NCBI RefSeq assembly: GCF_014650455.1
Contig: NZ_BMUZ01000004.1
Location: 124,001-188,000 of the forward strand
DNA from: Streptomyces xanthochromogenes
GTDB lineage: Bacteria > Actinomycetota > Actinomycetes > Streptomycetales > Streptomycetaceae
Length of the DNA: 64,000 bases
Direction: 5' to 3'
The notes beneath the pieces were generated by a model that made no database searches, had not been told where the DNA came from, and saw only the letters and a program-made list of their open reading frames with translations. The position numbers were made by a program, and so were the translations under genes. Shown piece after piece: positions 50,245 to 58,725 of this stretch; the first letter of the stretch is position 1, and every line of letters starts with the position of its first letter.

Positions 50245-51618
50245 TCACGACGCGGACCGGACGTCGTGGCGCTCGTCGGGGTGGGCCAGGCCGAGGTGGT
50301 CGCGCAGTGTGGTGCCTTCGTACTCGGTGCGGTACACGCCCCGCTCCTGGAGCAGGGGGACGACCTGGTCGGCGAAGGAGTCGAGACCGCCCGGGGTGAT
50401 GTGCGGGACGAGGATGAAGCCGTCGCTGACGTCCGCCTGCACGAAGTCGTTGATGGTCCCCGCCAGGGTCGCCGGTGAGCCGACGAAGGTCTGCCGGTTG
50501 CCCGTCTCGATGACCAGGTCACGGATCGACCACTTGTTGGCCTCGGCCAGCTCGCGCCACTCGCGGGCGGTGGCCAACGGGTCGCGGTACATGCGCACTT
50601 GGGCACGTCCTCGCGCGACGGTGTGCTCGCCGAGGTCGGGGTCGACGTCCGGGAGCGGGCCCTCGGGGTCGTACCCGGACAGGTCCCGGTTCCACACGAA
50701 CTCCAGGTGCTTGATCGCGGTGGCCCCGCTCACCTGCTGACGGCGCACGTCGCGTGCGATTTCCTCGGCCTCGGCGTCGGTGTCGCCCAGTACGAAGCTC
50801 GCCGCGGGAAGGATCAGCAGGTGGTCACGCTCGCGCCCGTAGCGGGGAAGGCGCCCCTTGACGTCGGCGTAGAAGGCCTGGCCCTCCTTCAGCGTGGCGT
50901 AGCGGCTGAAGATGGCGTCCGCACTCGACGCGGCGAACTCGCGCCCCTCCTCGGAATCTCCTGCCTGGAAGATCACCGGGCGGCCCTGCGGGGAGCGCGG
51001 CACGTTGAACTGGCCGTGGATGTCGAAGTGTTGACCCGTGTGGGCGAAGGAGCCGGCCTTCGCGTCGCTCAGGAACGCGCCGGTGGACGGGTCGGCGAGG
51101 ATCTCGTCACCCCGCCAGGAGTCGAAGAGCTCGTTGGCCGTCTCCAGGAACTCCCTGGCCCTCGAGTAGCGCTCCTGTTGCGGCAGGAACCCGCCACGGC
51201 GGAAGTTCTCCCCGGTGAAGGCGTCCCAGGACGTGACCACGTTCCAGGCGGCACGGCCACCGGAGAGGTGGTCGAGGCTGGCGAACTGGCGGGCCACCTC
51301 GTAGGGCTCGTTGAAGGTGGAGTTGATGGTGCCGGTCAGGCCGAGGTGGTCGGTGACGGCGGCGAGCGCGGCCAGGACGGTGAACGTGTCGGGGCGCCCC
51401 ACCACGTCCAAGTCGTATATCTTTCCGCCCTGTTCACGCAGCCTCAGCCCCTCGGCGAGGAACAGGAAGTCGAACTTGGCGCGTTCGGCGGTCCGCGCGA
51501 AGTGCGCGAACGAGCTGAACTCGATGTGGCTGCCGGCAGCCGGATCGCTCCACACGGTCGTGTTGTTGACGCCGGGGAAGTGGGCGGCCAGATGGATCTG
51601 CTTCAGGGGCTTGCTCAT
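50245..51618 (-). CDS. LLM flavin monooxygenase, NtaA/SnaA/DszA family
   Basis: The 457-residue enzyme shows the family pattern: IHLAAHFPGVNN at the start, FLFLAEGLRLREQGGKIYDL, LSGGRAAWNVVTSW and RPVIFQAGDSEEGREFAA. Members (NtaA, SnaA, DszA, YxeK) oxidise C-N or C-S bonds with FMNH2 from a separate reductase. Together with the neighbouring LLM and GNAT genes and the cysteine leaders it probably helps release sulphur from an organic source. ATG 51618 lies 21 bases after the preceding LLM gene, so the two are co-transcribed. Confidence 0.88.
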   Translation of the reverse strand: MSKPLKQIHLAAHFPGVNNTTVWSDPAAGSHIEFSSFAHFARTAERAKFDFLFLAEGLRLREQGGKIYDLDVVGRPDTFTVLAALAAVTDHLGLTGTINSTFNEPYEVARQFASLDHLSGGRAAWNVVTSWDAFTGENFRRGGFLPQQERYSRAREFLETANELFDSWRGDEILADPSTGAFLSDAKAGSFAHTGQHFDIHGQFNVPRSPQGRPVIFQAGDSEEGREFAASSADAIFSRYATLKEGQAFYADVKGRLPRYGRERDHLLILPAASFVLGDTDAEAEEIARDVRRQQVSGATAIKHLEFVWNRDLSGYDPEGPLPDVDPDLGEHTVARGRAQVRMYRDPLATAREWRELAEANKWSIRDLVIETGNRQTFVGSPATLAGTINDFVQADVSDGFILVPHITPGGLDSFADQVVPLLQERGVYRTEYEGTTLRDHLGLAHPDERHDVRSAS

Positions 51619-51639
51619 GTCGTGCGGTCTCCGTCCGGC

Positions 51640-52851
51640 TCAGGCGGTGGTGGCGGCGTAGCGGTTGGCGGGACGGGCGAGTCCGAGCAGTCCGCGCAGG
51701 GTGTCGGCCTCGTAGGCGCTCCGGAAGACACCGCGGCGCTGGAGTTCGGGGACCAGACCCCGGGTGATCGCGGGGAGGTCGTGGCCGACGACGGCCGGAC
51801 GCAGCCGGAAGCCGGAGAGTCCTGCCGCCTGGAACTCCTGCAGCAGGTGGGCGAGTTGGGACGGCGTACCGGTGAAGATGCGGGCGTCGCTCGTGTAGGC
51901 CTCGCCCGCGAGGGCGTCGAGCCGCTCCCTGCGGGCTGCGGCCTCGGCGGGATCGTCGTCGAGGAAGACCACCAGGTCGCCGAAGATGTGCACGGTCTCG
52001 TCCGCGCGCCCCGCCAGCGCCTGCTCGGCGCGGATCTCCGCGACGATCGCGCGCGCCTGGTCGCTGTCGTGCGGGGTGACGTAGCCGATGTCGGCGGCCC
52101 TGGCCACCAGACGGTACGGAACGGTCGCGTGGGCGAGTGCGCTGACGATCGGCTGCCCCTGGGGCGGGCGCGGGGTGATCGAGGGGCCCTTCACACGGAA
52201 GTGCTCGCCCTCGAAGTCGATGTAGTGCAGCTTCTCGCGGTCGACGAAGCGGCCGGTGGCCGCGTCCCGGATCTCGGCGTCGTCCTCCCAGCTGTCCCAG
52301 AGCCTGCGGACCACCTCCACATAGTCGGCCGCTTCGTCGAAGTGGCCGCGCACCGCTTCCTGCCCCTCGGGGGTGTTGTAGCCCCCGGCCGGCAGCGACG
52401 GGACGCTCCGGCGGCCGAAGTGCGCGGCCTCGTTGGGGCGCGGGCCGATCTGTACGCGTACGCCCGCGCGGCCCGTACTCACGTAGTCGAGCGTGGCGAT
52501 CGCCTTGGAGATGTGGAAGGGCTCGGTGTGTGTGGTCACCACCGTCGGCACGACGCCTATGTGCCGGGTGCGCGGTGCGATGCGGGCGGCGACGAGGACG
52601 GCGTCCAGACGGCCGCGCACTTGATCGGTCCGGTCATCGGGCTCGGTGAGCCGCGACGACTGCGGCCCCAGACCGTCCTCGATGGTCACGAGGTCGAGCA
52701 GCCCGTGTTCGGCCTCCGCGACGAGGTCGGCCCAGTATCCGGCGGTGAGCAGGTCCCGGGGCCGGGACACCGGCTCCCGCCAGGACGCCGGATGCCAGCC
52801 GGTGCCGTCGAGAGCGACAGCGAGGTGCAGGGGATGGGGAGTTGAGGTCAC
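51640..52851 (-). CDS. LLM flavin monooxygenase, NtaA/SnaA-related
   Basis: The 403-residue protein has the LLM fold with HLAVALDGTGWHPASW, DLVTIEDGLGPQ, TVVTTHTEPFHISKAIATLD and GRAGVRVQIGPRPNEAAHFG. It is shorter than its neighbour and represents a second enzyme of the set, perhaps with another substrate. GTG 52851 has AGGAAGG ten bases upstream. It is the first LLM gene behind the cysteine leader at 52925-53050, with a GC hairpin between them that could terminate transcription. Confidence 0.87.
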   Translation of the reverse strand: MTSTPHPLHLAVALDGTGWHPASWREPVSRPRDLLTAGYWADLVAEAEHGLLDLVTIEDGLGPQSSRLTEPDDRTDQVRGRLDAVLVAARIAPRTRHIGVVPTVVTTHTEPFHISKAIATLDYVSTGRAGVRVQIGPRPNEAAHFGRRSVPSLPAGGYNTPEGQEAVRGHFDEAADYVEVVRRLWDSWEDDAEIRDAATGRFVDREKLHYIDFEGEHFRVKGPSITPRPPQGQPIVSALAHATVPYRLVARAADIGYVTPHDSDQARAIVAEIRAEQALAGRADETVHIFGDLVVFLDDDPAEAAARRERLDALAGEAYTSDARIFTGTPSQLAHLLQEFQAAGLSGFRLRPAVVGHDLPAITRGLVPELQRRGVFRSAYEADTLRGLLGLARPANRYAATTA

Positions 52852-52889
52852 GGCGGTGACGCCTTCCTGAAGATCCGTACGGGGAAGCC

Positions 52890-52908
52890 CGCCCCCGTGC
52901 GAGGGGCG
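52890..52908 (-). promoter_or_regulatory. Hairpin between cysteine leader and LLM gene
   Basis: CGCCCC and GGGGCG form a six-base stem around a seven-base loop, 16 bases past the leader-peptide stop. It is a candidate attenuator that could respond to ribosome position on the leader. Confidence 0.45.
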
Positions 52909-52924
52909 TGGCCGTAGGGGAACG

Positions 52925-53050
52925 TCAGGGGCGACAGAGCGCGCCGGCGACGCGCAGCAGGTCGATGTGGTGCCGGGAGTACAGGTACAGACGGCGGCGC
53001 GGAACCGGCTTCGCGGCAGGGCGACGAGACGGCGTACGCACCTGGCTCAC
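52925..53050 (-). CDS. Cysteine-type leader peptide upstream of the LLM genes
   Basis: The ORF (41 residues from GTG 53050, shorter from GTG 53041) ends SRHHIDLLRVAGALCRP, the clearest match in the window to the Streptomyces cysteine leader consensus. It precedes the first LLM monooxygenase by 73 bases with a hairpin in between. AAGGGG lies close to the first start. Cys shortage would stall ribosomes at its single Cys and allow read-through. Confidence 0.8.
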   Translation of the reverse strand: MSQVRTPSRRPAAKPVPRRRLYLYSRHHIDLLRVAGALCRP

Positions 53051-53148
53051 CGCCCCTTCTGTCCGGTGCCCCCGGGCTCCTTGCCGATCTCGCGCCGACG
53101 GCCCCCCACCGGGGGACCACGTCCTCTTCATCGAGTCCAACAGCACAA

Positions 53149-53940
53149 CTACGCCGTTTCTTCCCGGAGTTCGGATTTTTCCTGGCCCGCTCGGACGGGC
53201 GGGTCGGAGAGTTCTCCCGGTGTCCGGACGCGCGTGAACCGGGTGCGGCGGCGCAGGGTGAAGCCGATCGACTCGTAGAGGCGGATGGCGTTGGTGTTGC
53301 TCGCGGCGGCGTGGAGGAAGGGGGTGTCCCCGCGCTCTCTGATGCCTGCGGCGACCGCGCGCACGAGCCTGGTCGCCAGGCCCCGGCCGCGGTGGTCCGG
53401 GTGGGTGCACACGGCGCTGATCTCGGTCCAGCCGGGCGGGCGCAGCCGCTCTCCGGCCAGCGCGATCAGCCGCCCGCCCTCCCGCAGGCCCAGGTAGGTG
53501 CCGAGCTCAACGGTACGGGGCAGGAAGGGGCCCGGCTTGGTCAGCGCGACGAGTTCGAGGATCTCGGGTACGTCGGCGAGCCCGAGCCGCACGGCGTCGG
53601 GCGCGGCGGCGTCGTGCAACGCCGTGGCCACCATCTGGACGCCCTCGCCGCTCTGCTCGACGTGCCAGCCGTCCGGCACGGTGTGGACCGCGGCGACCGG
53701 GGTGACGGCACCGGGCCCGACGAGTACGGCCAGGTCGTCCCAGGCGCGGACGTCGGTGGGGTCCGCCAGAGCGGTGAAGGGCGAGACGTCCGTGGGGAAG
53801 CGGGCGGCCAGGCCGTGGCGTTCGGCGAGGTGCGCCTGCGGGCCCGTCAGCGCCGCCCAGGCCGCGTTGTCCAGGACATGCGGTTCGGGGAGGCGAGCGG
53901 CCGGGCTCGACGGCGGGGCTGGGTACACGCTGGTGGACAT
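53149..53940 (-). CDS. GNAT-family N-acetyltransferase
   Basis: The 263-residue protein has a C-terminal FR47-like GNAT domain with the acetyl-CoA loop THPDHRGRGLATRLVRAV (about residues 178-195) and NTNAIRLYESIGF. The N-terminal half is a second, degenerate acetyltransferase-like region. The gene follows its own cysteine leader and precedes another leader and the LLM genes, so its substrate may be a sulphur amino acid. In Bacillus, GNAT plus LLM enzymes break down S-substituted cysteines after N-acetylation; the same could apply here. ATG 53940 is used; the GGAG is rather distant. Confidence 0.83.
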   Translation of the reverse strand: MSTSVYPAPPSSPAARLPEPHVLDNAAWAALTGPQAHLAERHGLAARFPTDVSPFTALADPTDVRAWDDLAVLVGPGAVTPVAAVHTVPDGWHVEQSGEGVQMVATALHDAAAPDAVRLGLADVPEILELVALTKPGPFLPRTVELGTYLGLREGGRLIALAGERLRPPGWTEISAVCTHPDHRGRGLATRLVRAVAAGIRERGDTPFLHAAASNTNAIRLYESIGFTLRRRTRFTRVRTPGELSDPPVRAGQEKSELREETA

Positions 53941-54109
53941 GGCGGGGCGGGTCTCCGTATCGGGATCGCGGCAGGGCCCTCGCCGGGCGGAACACGGCGT
54001 GGAGGCCTGCGATGACGCGTGGGGTCCGTGGGGGCCGAGGGGGTCGTCAAGCCCGGGGAGCCGCACCGCGCGGGCGGTGGACGTCAGGGACTTGGGGCAA
54101 CTGCCGGGC

Positions 54110-54238
54110 TCAGCGGAGGGTGCTGCTCATGGCCGTACACAGCGCGCTGCTGACGCGCAGCAGGTCGACGCAGCGGTCCGTGCACAGCGCGATGCGTCCG
54201 GGCTGCCGCCGGGCGGCCGTCCCCTCAGCTGCGCGCAT
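54110..54238 (-). CDS. Cysteine-type leader peptide upstream of the GNAT gene
   Basis: The 42-residue ORF from ATG 54238 contains LCTDRCVDLLRVSSALCTAM, with three Cys codons in 16 residues and the DLLRVSSALC core of the family. GGGGA lies five bases upstream of the overlapping GTG/ATG start. It precedes the acetyltransferase gene by 170 bases on the same strand. Confidence 0.75.
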   Translation of the reverse strand: MRAAEGTAARRQPGRIALCTDRCVDLLRVSSALCTAMSSTLR

Positions 54239-54611
54239 CACTGTCCCCGTCACTTCTCCGGCCCCGCAGGTGCATCTGCCACCGGCCCGCTGCTACGGGC
54301 CCGAGGGCATCACGTCGTTCGCGAAAGGTAGGCAGGCGCCGAAGGGAATGTCAATGTACGGGCCACCAGTTGAGACCCCTTGTCGGCCTTCTTGACGGCT
54401 CCGCGAACCCCGCTCAGACTGGCGTGGACGGTCACGATTGTCAGCGCCCACAGTGCGGATTCACCCCGCTCCCGTGGTCATCGGCCCCGGCCCGCTGACA
54501 GGCAACCCTTCCACCGCGACGGGGTGCCCCGGGTGACGACCGGGTCTCGCCTGCACGGCGGGGCAAGCGTGGTCTCGCGTCTCGCGAGCCCCGAGGATGA
54601 GGCGGGTGGAC

Positions 54612-54677
54612 ATGCCGAGGAGCGGCTTGACCAGGCGCCTGCACATCGACCTCCTGCGCGTCTCCAGCGCCTACTGA
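54612..54677 (+). CDS. Leader peptide ending in Tyr, upstream of the glutathione-transferase-like gene
   Basis: The 21-residue ORF reads MPRSGLTRRLHIDLLRVSSAY and stops. It has the full family core, but the position where the others carry Cys is Tyr (TAC instead of TGC). If the Cys codon is the sensor, this copy has lost it by one base change or senses something else. It lies 110 bases before the downstream gene. Confidence 0.7.
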   Translation: MPRSGLTRRLHIDLLRVSSAY

Positions 54678-54786
54678 TCCGGGACGGGTCCGCGCGATCC
54701 GGACCGCCCCCGACCGGCGCGGCCACCCCGCATCCGGCCACTGGTGCGCTCATGGCCGCAGTGGCGTCTCATTCCCAGGGAGAGTC

Positions 54787-55599
54787 ATGCCCGAGACCGT
54801 TTCCCGCACGTCCCGCACTGCCTCCACCGGCTGTCAGGCCCCGGCCCCCGCGCCGGGCGCGCGCCCCCGGGTGCCGTCGCCGTCGCCGTACCCCCGTCGC
54901 TTTCGCAGCCGTATCGGCGTCGGCGCGGCCGGTGGCTTCTACCCCGCCCCACGGCGCTACGACCTTTTCCTGTGCGGGAGTTGTCCCAGGTCACTGCGTA
55001 TCTCGATCACCCTCGACCTGCTCGGTCTGCGCGACTCGGTCGGCACGACTCTGCTGACCTCCCCCACCGCGACCCCGGACGGATACGCCGCGCTGCGCCG
55101 CGCCTACGAGACCACGGGGTACCACTACGACGGCCCGCTCACGGCGCCCGCGCTGCGCGACCGGTGGAGCGGACGCATCGTCAGCAACCACACGTCCGAC
55201 ATCCTCCGCGACCTGGCCGGTCCGCTCGCCGGCGAGGGCGGCGCCGGGCCCGCCGCGCTCAGGCCGCCGCACCTGACCGCGGACATCGAGGCCCTGCGCA
55301 CCCTGCTCGACCGCGACGTCACGCCCGCCGCACAGCCCTCGGCCCGACGAGCGGCGCTGGGCCGACTGGACCGGCGTCTCGCCCGGCGTCCCTACGCGCT
55401 GGGCGAGGAGCTGACGGCTTCGGACGTGGACCTGTGGGTGGCACTGGTCCACCTCGACGAGCCGGCCGAACTGCTCGGGGCCCCTCGGCTCGGGGAGTAC
55501 GTGCGGCGGCTCGGGGAGCATCCCGCTTTCCGGAGCGCGATCCAGGCACCCGCGGGACACGCCCCGGCGACCGGCCGAAGGGCCGGGGTCATGGCGTAG
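54787..55599 (+). CDS. Glutathione-S-transferase-like (hydroquinone-reductase type) protein
   Basis: The 270-residue protein is Pro/Arg-rich for about 40 residues, then has a thioredoxin-like segment YDLFLCGSCPRSLRISITLD in place of the CPWA motif of glutathionyl-hydroquinone reductases. A helical GST C-terminal domain (ASDVDLWVALVHLDEPAELL) follows. Actinobacteria use mycothiol, so the thiol cofactor is probably mycothiol. GGGAG lies before ATG 54787. Its 3' end overlaps the convergent DUF427 gene by 11 bases. A leader peptide precedes it, which puts it in the sulphur-linked set. Confidence 0.72.
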   Translation: MPETVSRTSRTASTGCQAPAPAPGARPRVPSPSPYPRRFRSRIGVGAAGGFYPAPRRYDLFLCGSCPRSLRISITLDLLGLRDSVGTTLLTSPTATPDGYAALRRAYETTGYHYDGPLTAPALRDRWSGRIVSNHTSDILRDLAGPLAGEGGAGPAALRPPHLTADIEALRTLLDRDVTPAAQPSARRAALGRLDRRLARRPYALGEELTASDVDLWVALVHLDEPAELLGAPRLGEYVRRLGEHPAFRSAIQAPAGHAPATGRRAGVMA

Positions 55600-56404
55600 G
55601 TGGTGTCGGTAGCGTCTTGCTGAACACCGTGGCGGGGCGCTCCAGCCGTTCACCGTCCACCGTGATGTCGACGGCCTCGTTGTAGAAGGCGACGAGACGC
55701 TGGACGGCGCCCACCGCGGGCAGTGGCTCCGGATAGGTCCAGACGACGTTCGGCGGTACGTCGGCATCGCCGCGCCACGACCAGTATTCGGCGGTGCCCT
55801 TGTAGGGGCACCCGGTGCTGTGGTCGGTCGGCTCGAACAGGTCCAGACGCACGTCCTCGCGCGGGATGTAGTAGCGCGTGGGGAGTCCGGTCTCGAAGAG
55901 CAGCACCGGGCGGTGGGTATCGGCGACGACCGTGCCGTCGATCTCGACCGTCACATGCCGGCTGCTCGCAAGCGCGTCGACGCGCTTGTACGGATCGCGG
56001 GGGTGGATGAAGATCTCTTCCTCCTCCTCGTACCAGTGGTCGAGGCCGCGGCCGACCCGGGTGAACCACTCGAAGGCGATGTGCCCGGCCAGGTCGTCGG
56101 CCGGGAACGTCCATGCCGCGTTCTCCGTCAACTCGCCCTGGACTTCCAGGTCGTAGAAGACGCGCGAGCCCGTGTGCGTACCCGTGGGCGGGTTCTTCGC
56201 CGGCCGGAGCAACTCCTGACGTACCTCGTCACGGGGGAACGCGTACAGCGGGACGGGCACATCCGGCTCCCAGACGAGGACGGGGTGCCTGCTGTCGACC
56301 ACGGTGACCTCCCCCTTGCGGCCTCGGACCCAGCGTTCGCCGGGCTCCCAGACGAGGCCCTCCGGTGTGGTCCTGACGTTTCGCGCGGTGGGGAACGTGG
56401 TCAT
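55589..56404 (-). CDS. Protein with two DUF427 domains
   Basis: The 271-residue protein contains two similar DUF427 units (VLVWEPDVPVPLYAFPRDEV and VLLFETGLPTRYYIPREDVR), each a small beta-barrel ending in an AWTFPADD or VVWTYPEP strand and an FYNEAVDITVDGE closing motif. The family has no established activity. ATG 56404 is the start. It is convergent with the transferase-like gene and divergent from the carbonic anhydrase gene. Confidence 0.87.
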   Translation of the reverse strand: MTTFPTARNVRTTPEGLVWEPGERWVRGRKGEVTVVDSRHPVLVWEPDVPVPLYAFPRDEVRQELLRPAKNPPTGTHTGSRVFYDLEVQGELTENAAWTFPADDLAGHIAFEWFTRVGRGLDHWYEEEEEIFIHPRDPYKRVDALASSRHVTVEIDGTVVADTHRPVLLFETGLPTRYYIPREDVRLDLFEPTDHSTGCPYKGTAEYWSWRGDADVPPNVVWTYPEPLPAVGAVQRLVAFYNEAVDITVDGERLERPATVFSKTLPTPPTP

Positions 56405-56710
56405 GAACTGCTCTCCCTCGGCTTGCTCCGTGTGCCCATGGCCCGAGCGGGCCGAACAAGTGTCTCCTTGTCAGCGGCCGGAGAGGGCGCTTCACTGGAC
56501 GCGTGTCCGCAGTCGCCCGCGCACTGGAAGCCTTCTGGCCGTCCCGCCGCGTCTATCTGTACGACCTCTTCTGTCGCTGAGCGCTCCTCGCCGAGCCGCC
56601 TCCCGCGCTTGAGCACTCGCGCGCCCGGTACGCACCGGATCGGCCCGTGGCCTTGCCGTGCGCCCGCAGCACCCCCCATCCTCACGACGACGCACCAGAA
56701 CAGAGGGCAC

Positions 56711-57199
56711 ATGTCCGTGACCGATGAACTGCTCGCCAACAACGCGCTGTACGCGAAGTCCTTCGCCGGCCCCCTCCCCCTGCCGCCCGCCAAGCAGCTC
56801 GCCGTCCTGGCCTGCATGGACGCACGGCTCAACGTCTACGCCCTGCTCGGCCTGCGGGAAGGCGAAGCCCACGTCATTCGCAACGCGGGCGGCGTCGTGA
56901 CGCAGGACGAGATCCGCTCGCTCGCCATCAGCCAGCGACTGCTCGGCACCACCGAGATCATCCTCATCCACCACACCGACTGCGGGATGCTCACCTTCAC
57001 CGATGACGGTTTCAAGGACGAGATCCAGCAGGACACCGGGATCCGACCGCCCTGGGCGGCAGAAGCGTTCACCGACCTGGCGGCCGATGTGCGGCAGTCC
57101 GTCGCCCGCATCAAGGCCGACCCCTTCATCGTGCACAAGGACGCGGTTCGGGGGTTCGTCTTCGACGTCGCGGACGGCAGGCTGAACGAGGTCGTCTGA
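56711..57199 (+). CDS. Beta-class carbonic anhydrase
   Basis: The 162-residue zinc enzyme interconverts CO2 and bicarbonate. It has the first zinc Cys and the Asp-Arg dyad in ACMDARLN (Cys35, Asp37, Arg39), a RNAGGVV segment, and HHTDCGM with the His and second Cys ligands. It is short, as in the actinobacterial small beta-CA group. AGAGGG precedes ATG 56711. The gene upstream is divergent. A 25-codon ORF at 56503-56580 precedes it but is not convincing. Confidence 0.9.
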   Translation: MSVTDELLANNALYAKSFAGPLPLPPAKQLAVLACMDARLNVYALLGLREGEAHVIRNAGGVVTQDEIRSLAISQRLLGTTEIILIHHTDCGMLTFTDDGFKDEIQQDTGIRPPWAAEAFTDLAADVRQSVARIKADPFIVHKDAVRGFVFDVADGRLNEVV

Positions 57200-57264
57200 G
57201 GCGTGCGGCGCCGGTGATCGGAGGACGGCCCGTTCGCGTCACGCGAGGGCCGCCCTCGCCGGGG

Positions 57265-57849
57265 CTACTTGCTGACGGCGAACCGCATCAGCGCGTGCTC
57301 GTCACCCTGCTTGATCTTGCCCGTCACGTTGATCACTTCGAGCTTCCAGGAGGCGCCGGCCCGCGTGGCCTTCGCCACGGCGCAGCCGTTGTCCTGCGTC
57401 AGGAGGCTGGGCCAGATGTCGGCGACCTGCTGCGAGCTGCCGCCCGTCGCGTCGTAGACCTTGAAGCTGATGTTGCGGGCCTTCTGGAAGGAGCTGCCCT
57501 TCTTGAAGGCCGCGGCGACGAACACGATCGAGGTGATGTTGGCGGGTACGCGCGCGAACTCGACCGTGACGGTCTCGTCGTCGCCGTCGCCGTGACCGGT
57601 CTGGTTGTCGCCGCTGTGGACGAGGGAGCCGTTGCCCATCGGGTCCAAGGAGTCGAGGCCCGCCAGCCGCACCGGGTCAGCGCCCTGCATGGCGACGGCT
57701 ATCAGGTCGAGGTCGGTGCCCGTCTTACGACGGAGCATCCCCACCACTCCACCGCTGCTGCCGGCCGTGGGGTCCCAGGACACACCGAGGGACAGATGGG
57801 TAACTCCGTCCAGGTCCGCCGGCCCGGTTTCCTTCGTCAGCGTGATCAT
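57265..57849 (-). CDS. TerD-family stress protein
   Basis: The 194-residue protein has the TerD pattern: LSLGVSWDPTAG, DLDLIAVAMQG, the calcium-binding HSGDNQTGHGDGDDETVTVEF segment and SIVFVAAAFKKGSSFQKARN. TerD proteins bind calcium and act in tellurite and general stress resistance. No other ter genes are nearby, which is common for Streptomyces paralogues. ATG 57849 is the start; the ribosome site GAGG is distant, and an AT-rich TATAAA stretch lies upstream as part of a promoter. Confidence 0.9.
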   Translation of the reverse strand: MITLTKETGPADLDGVTHLSLGVSWDPTAGSSGGVVGMLRRKTGTDLDLIAVAMQGADPVRLAGLDSLDPMGNGSLVHSGDNQTGHGDGDDETVTVEFARVPANITSIVFVAAAFKKGSSFQKARNISFKVYDATGGSSQQVADIWPSLLTQDNGCAVAKATRAGASWKLEVINVTGKIKQGDEHALMRFAVSK

Positions 57850-58068
57850 GCGTCAGCCATCCTCTGGTAGTTCGCATAGGTCTATAAACAGCAAAGTGTG
57901 CCCAATGCTACGACGACTCGGTGCATCGGGTCCGGCCCGGGAGCACTCCGGCTTTCCGGGACGAACCGGCGCACTGGTTCCGGCCGGACGGGGCGGGTCG
58001 GCCAACCCGCCCCAGGACCAACCCGATCGCCGGGCCGGAGCCCTCCGGGCCGCTCGCACCCGGTGACC

Positions 58069-58725
58069 TCATCGCGGGGATCGAGGGTCGTGGGCCAGGT
58101 GGTCGTACTGGCTACCCGCGCCCAGCAGGTCGGCGGGCGGGGCGACGAAGTAGTCGCTGTCCTTGGGGCGTTGGGCCGACTCGTCGCGCCGGGGGCGGGA
58201 GGCGGGTTCGAGGTGGGGGATGTGTTTCGAGCAGTGGACGTAGGCCTCGTGCACCGTGATGTGGACCCACAGTTCGGGCTGCCGCCCGGGGGCCGAATCG
58301 ACGGGAATGCGGGCGTGGGCGATGCGCGGGTCGGCGGGGGCCAGCAACCCGGCCGTCCCGTTGACGTGCAGGCCTATGTGGTGGTGCGTGAAGTCCATGA
58401 ACAGCAGCCCCACATGGGGGTTCTCCGCGATGTTCCCGGCGCTCGCCATGACACCGTTGCCACGGTATTCGGGGTAGACCAGCGTCCTGTCGTCGAGGAC
58501 CGTGACGAAGCCCGGTGGCCCGGCTCTGAAGCTGGAGTCGCAGCGTCCGCCCGCATCGGCGGTGGAGAGGAACACCATGGACTGCCGCGCGATGAAGTCC
58601 TCCATGGGCGGGGTCAGCACCGGATGCACCTGGCGGGAGTAGAACGAGTTCGCGCGCTCCGCGGTGCCGAGGTGGGCCTGGAGGGCACGCTCACCCGGGG
58701 AGGGTATGGGGTGGGGGCTGGTCAC
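58069..58725 (-). CDS. Pyridoxamine-5'-phosphate-oxidase-like flavin protein
   Basis: The 218-residue protein has the split-barrel flavin-binding fold: MEDFIARQSMVFLSTADAGG, VLDDRTLVYPEYRGNG, NPHVGLLFMDF and a C-terminal YVHCSKHIPHLEP motif. Members bind FMN, haem or F420 and reduce or oxidise small molecules. The GTG start overlaps the stop of the flavohaemoprotein gene (GTGA), so the two are coupled and probably act in one process, such as nitric oxide or nitro-compound handling. Confidence 0.83.
   Translation of the reverse strand: MTSPHPIPSPGERALQAHLGTAERANSFYSRQVHPVLTPPMEDFIARQSMVFLSTADAGGRCDSSFRAGPPGFVTVLDDRTLVYPEYRGNGVMASAGNIAENPHVGLLFMDFTHHHIGLHVNGTAGLLAPADPRIAHARIPVDSAPGRQPELWVHITVHEAYVHCSKHIPHLEPASRPRRDESAQRPKDSDYFVAPPADLLGAGSQYDHLAHDPRSPR

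Noticed and set aside
56503-56580. A 25-codon plus-strand ORF ending RRVYLYDLFCR before the carbonic anhydrase gene, slightly like the cysteine leaders
   Set aside because: It lacks the HVD/HID-LLRV core and a near ribosome site; one Cys near the end is not enough.
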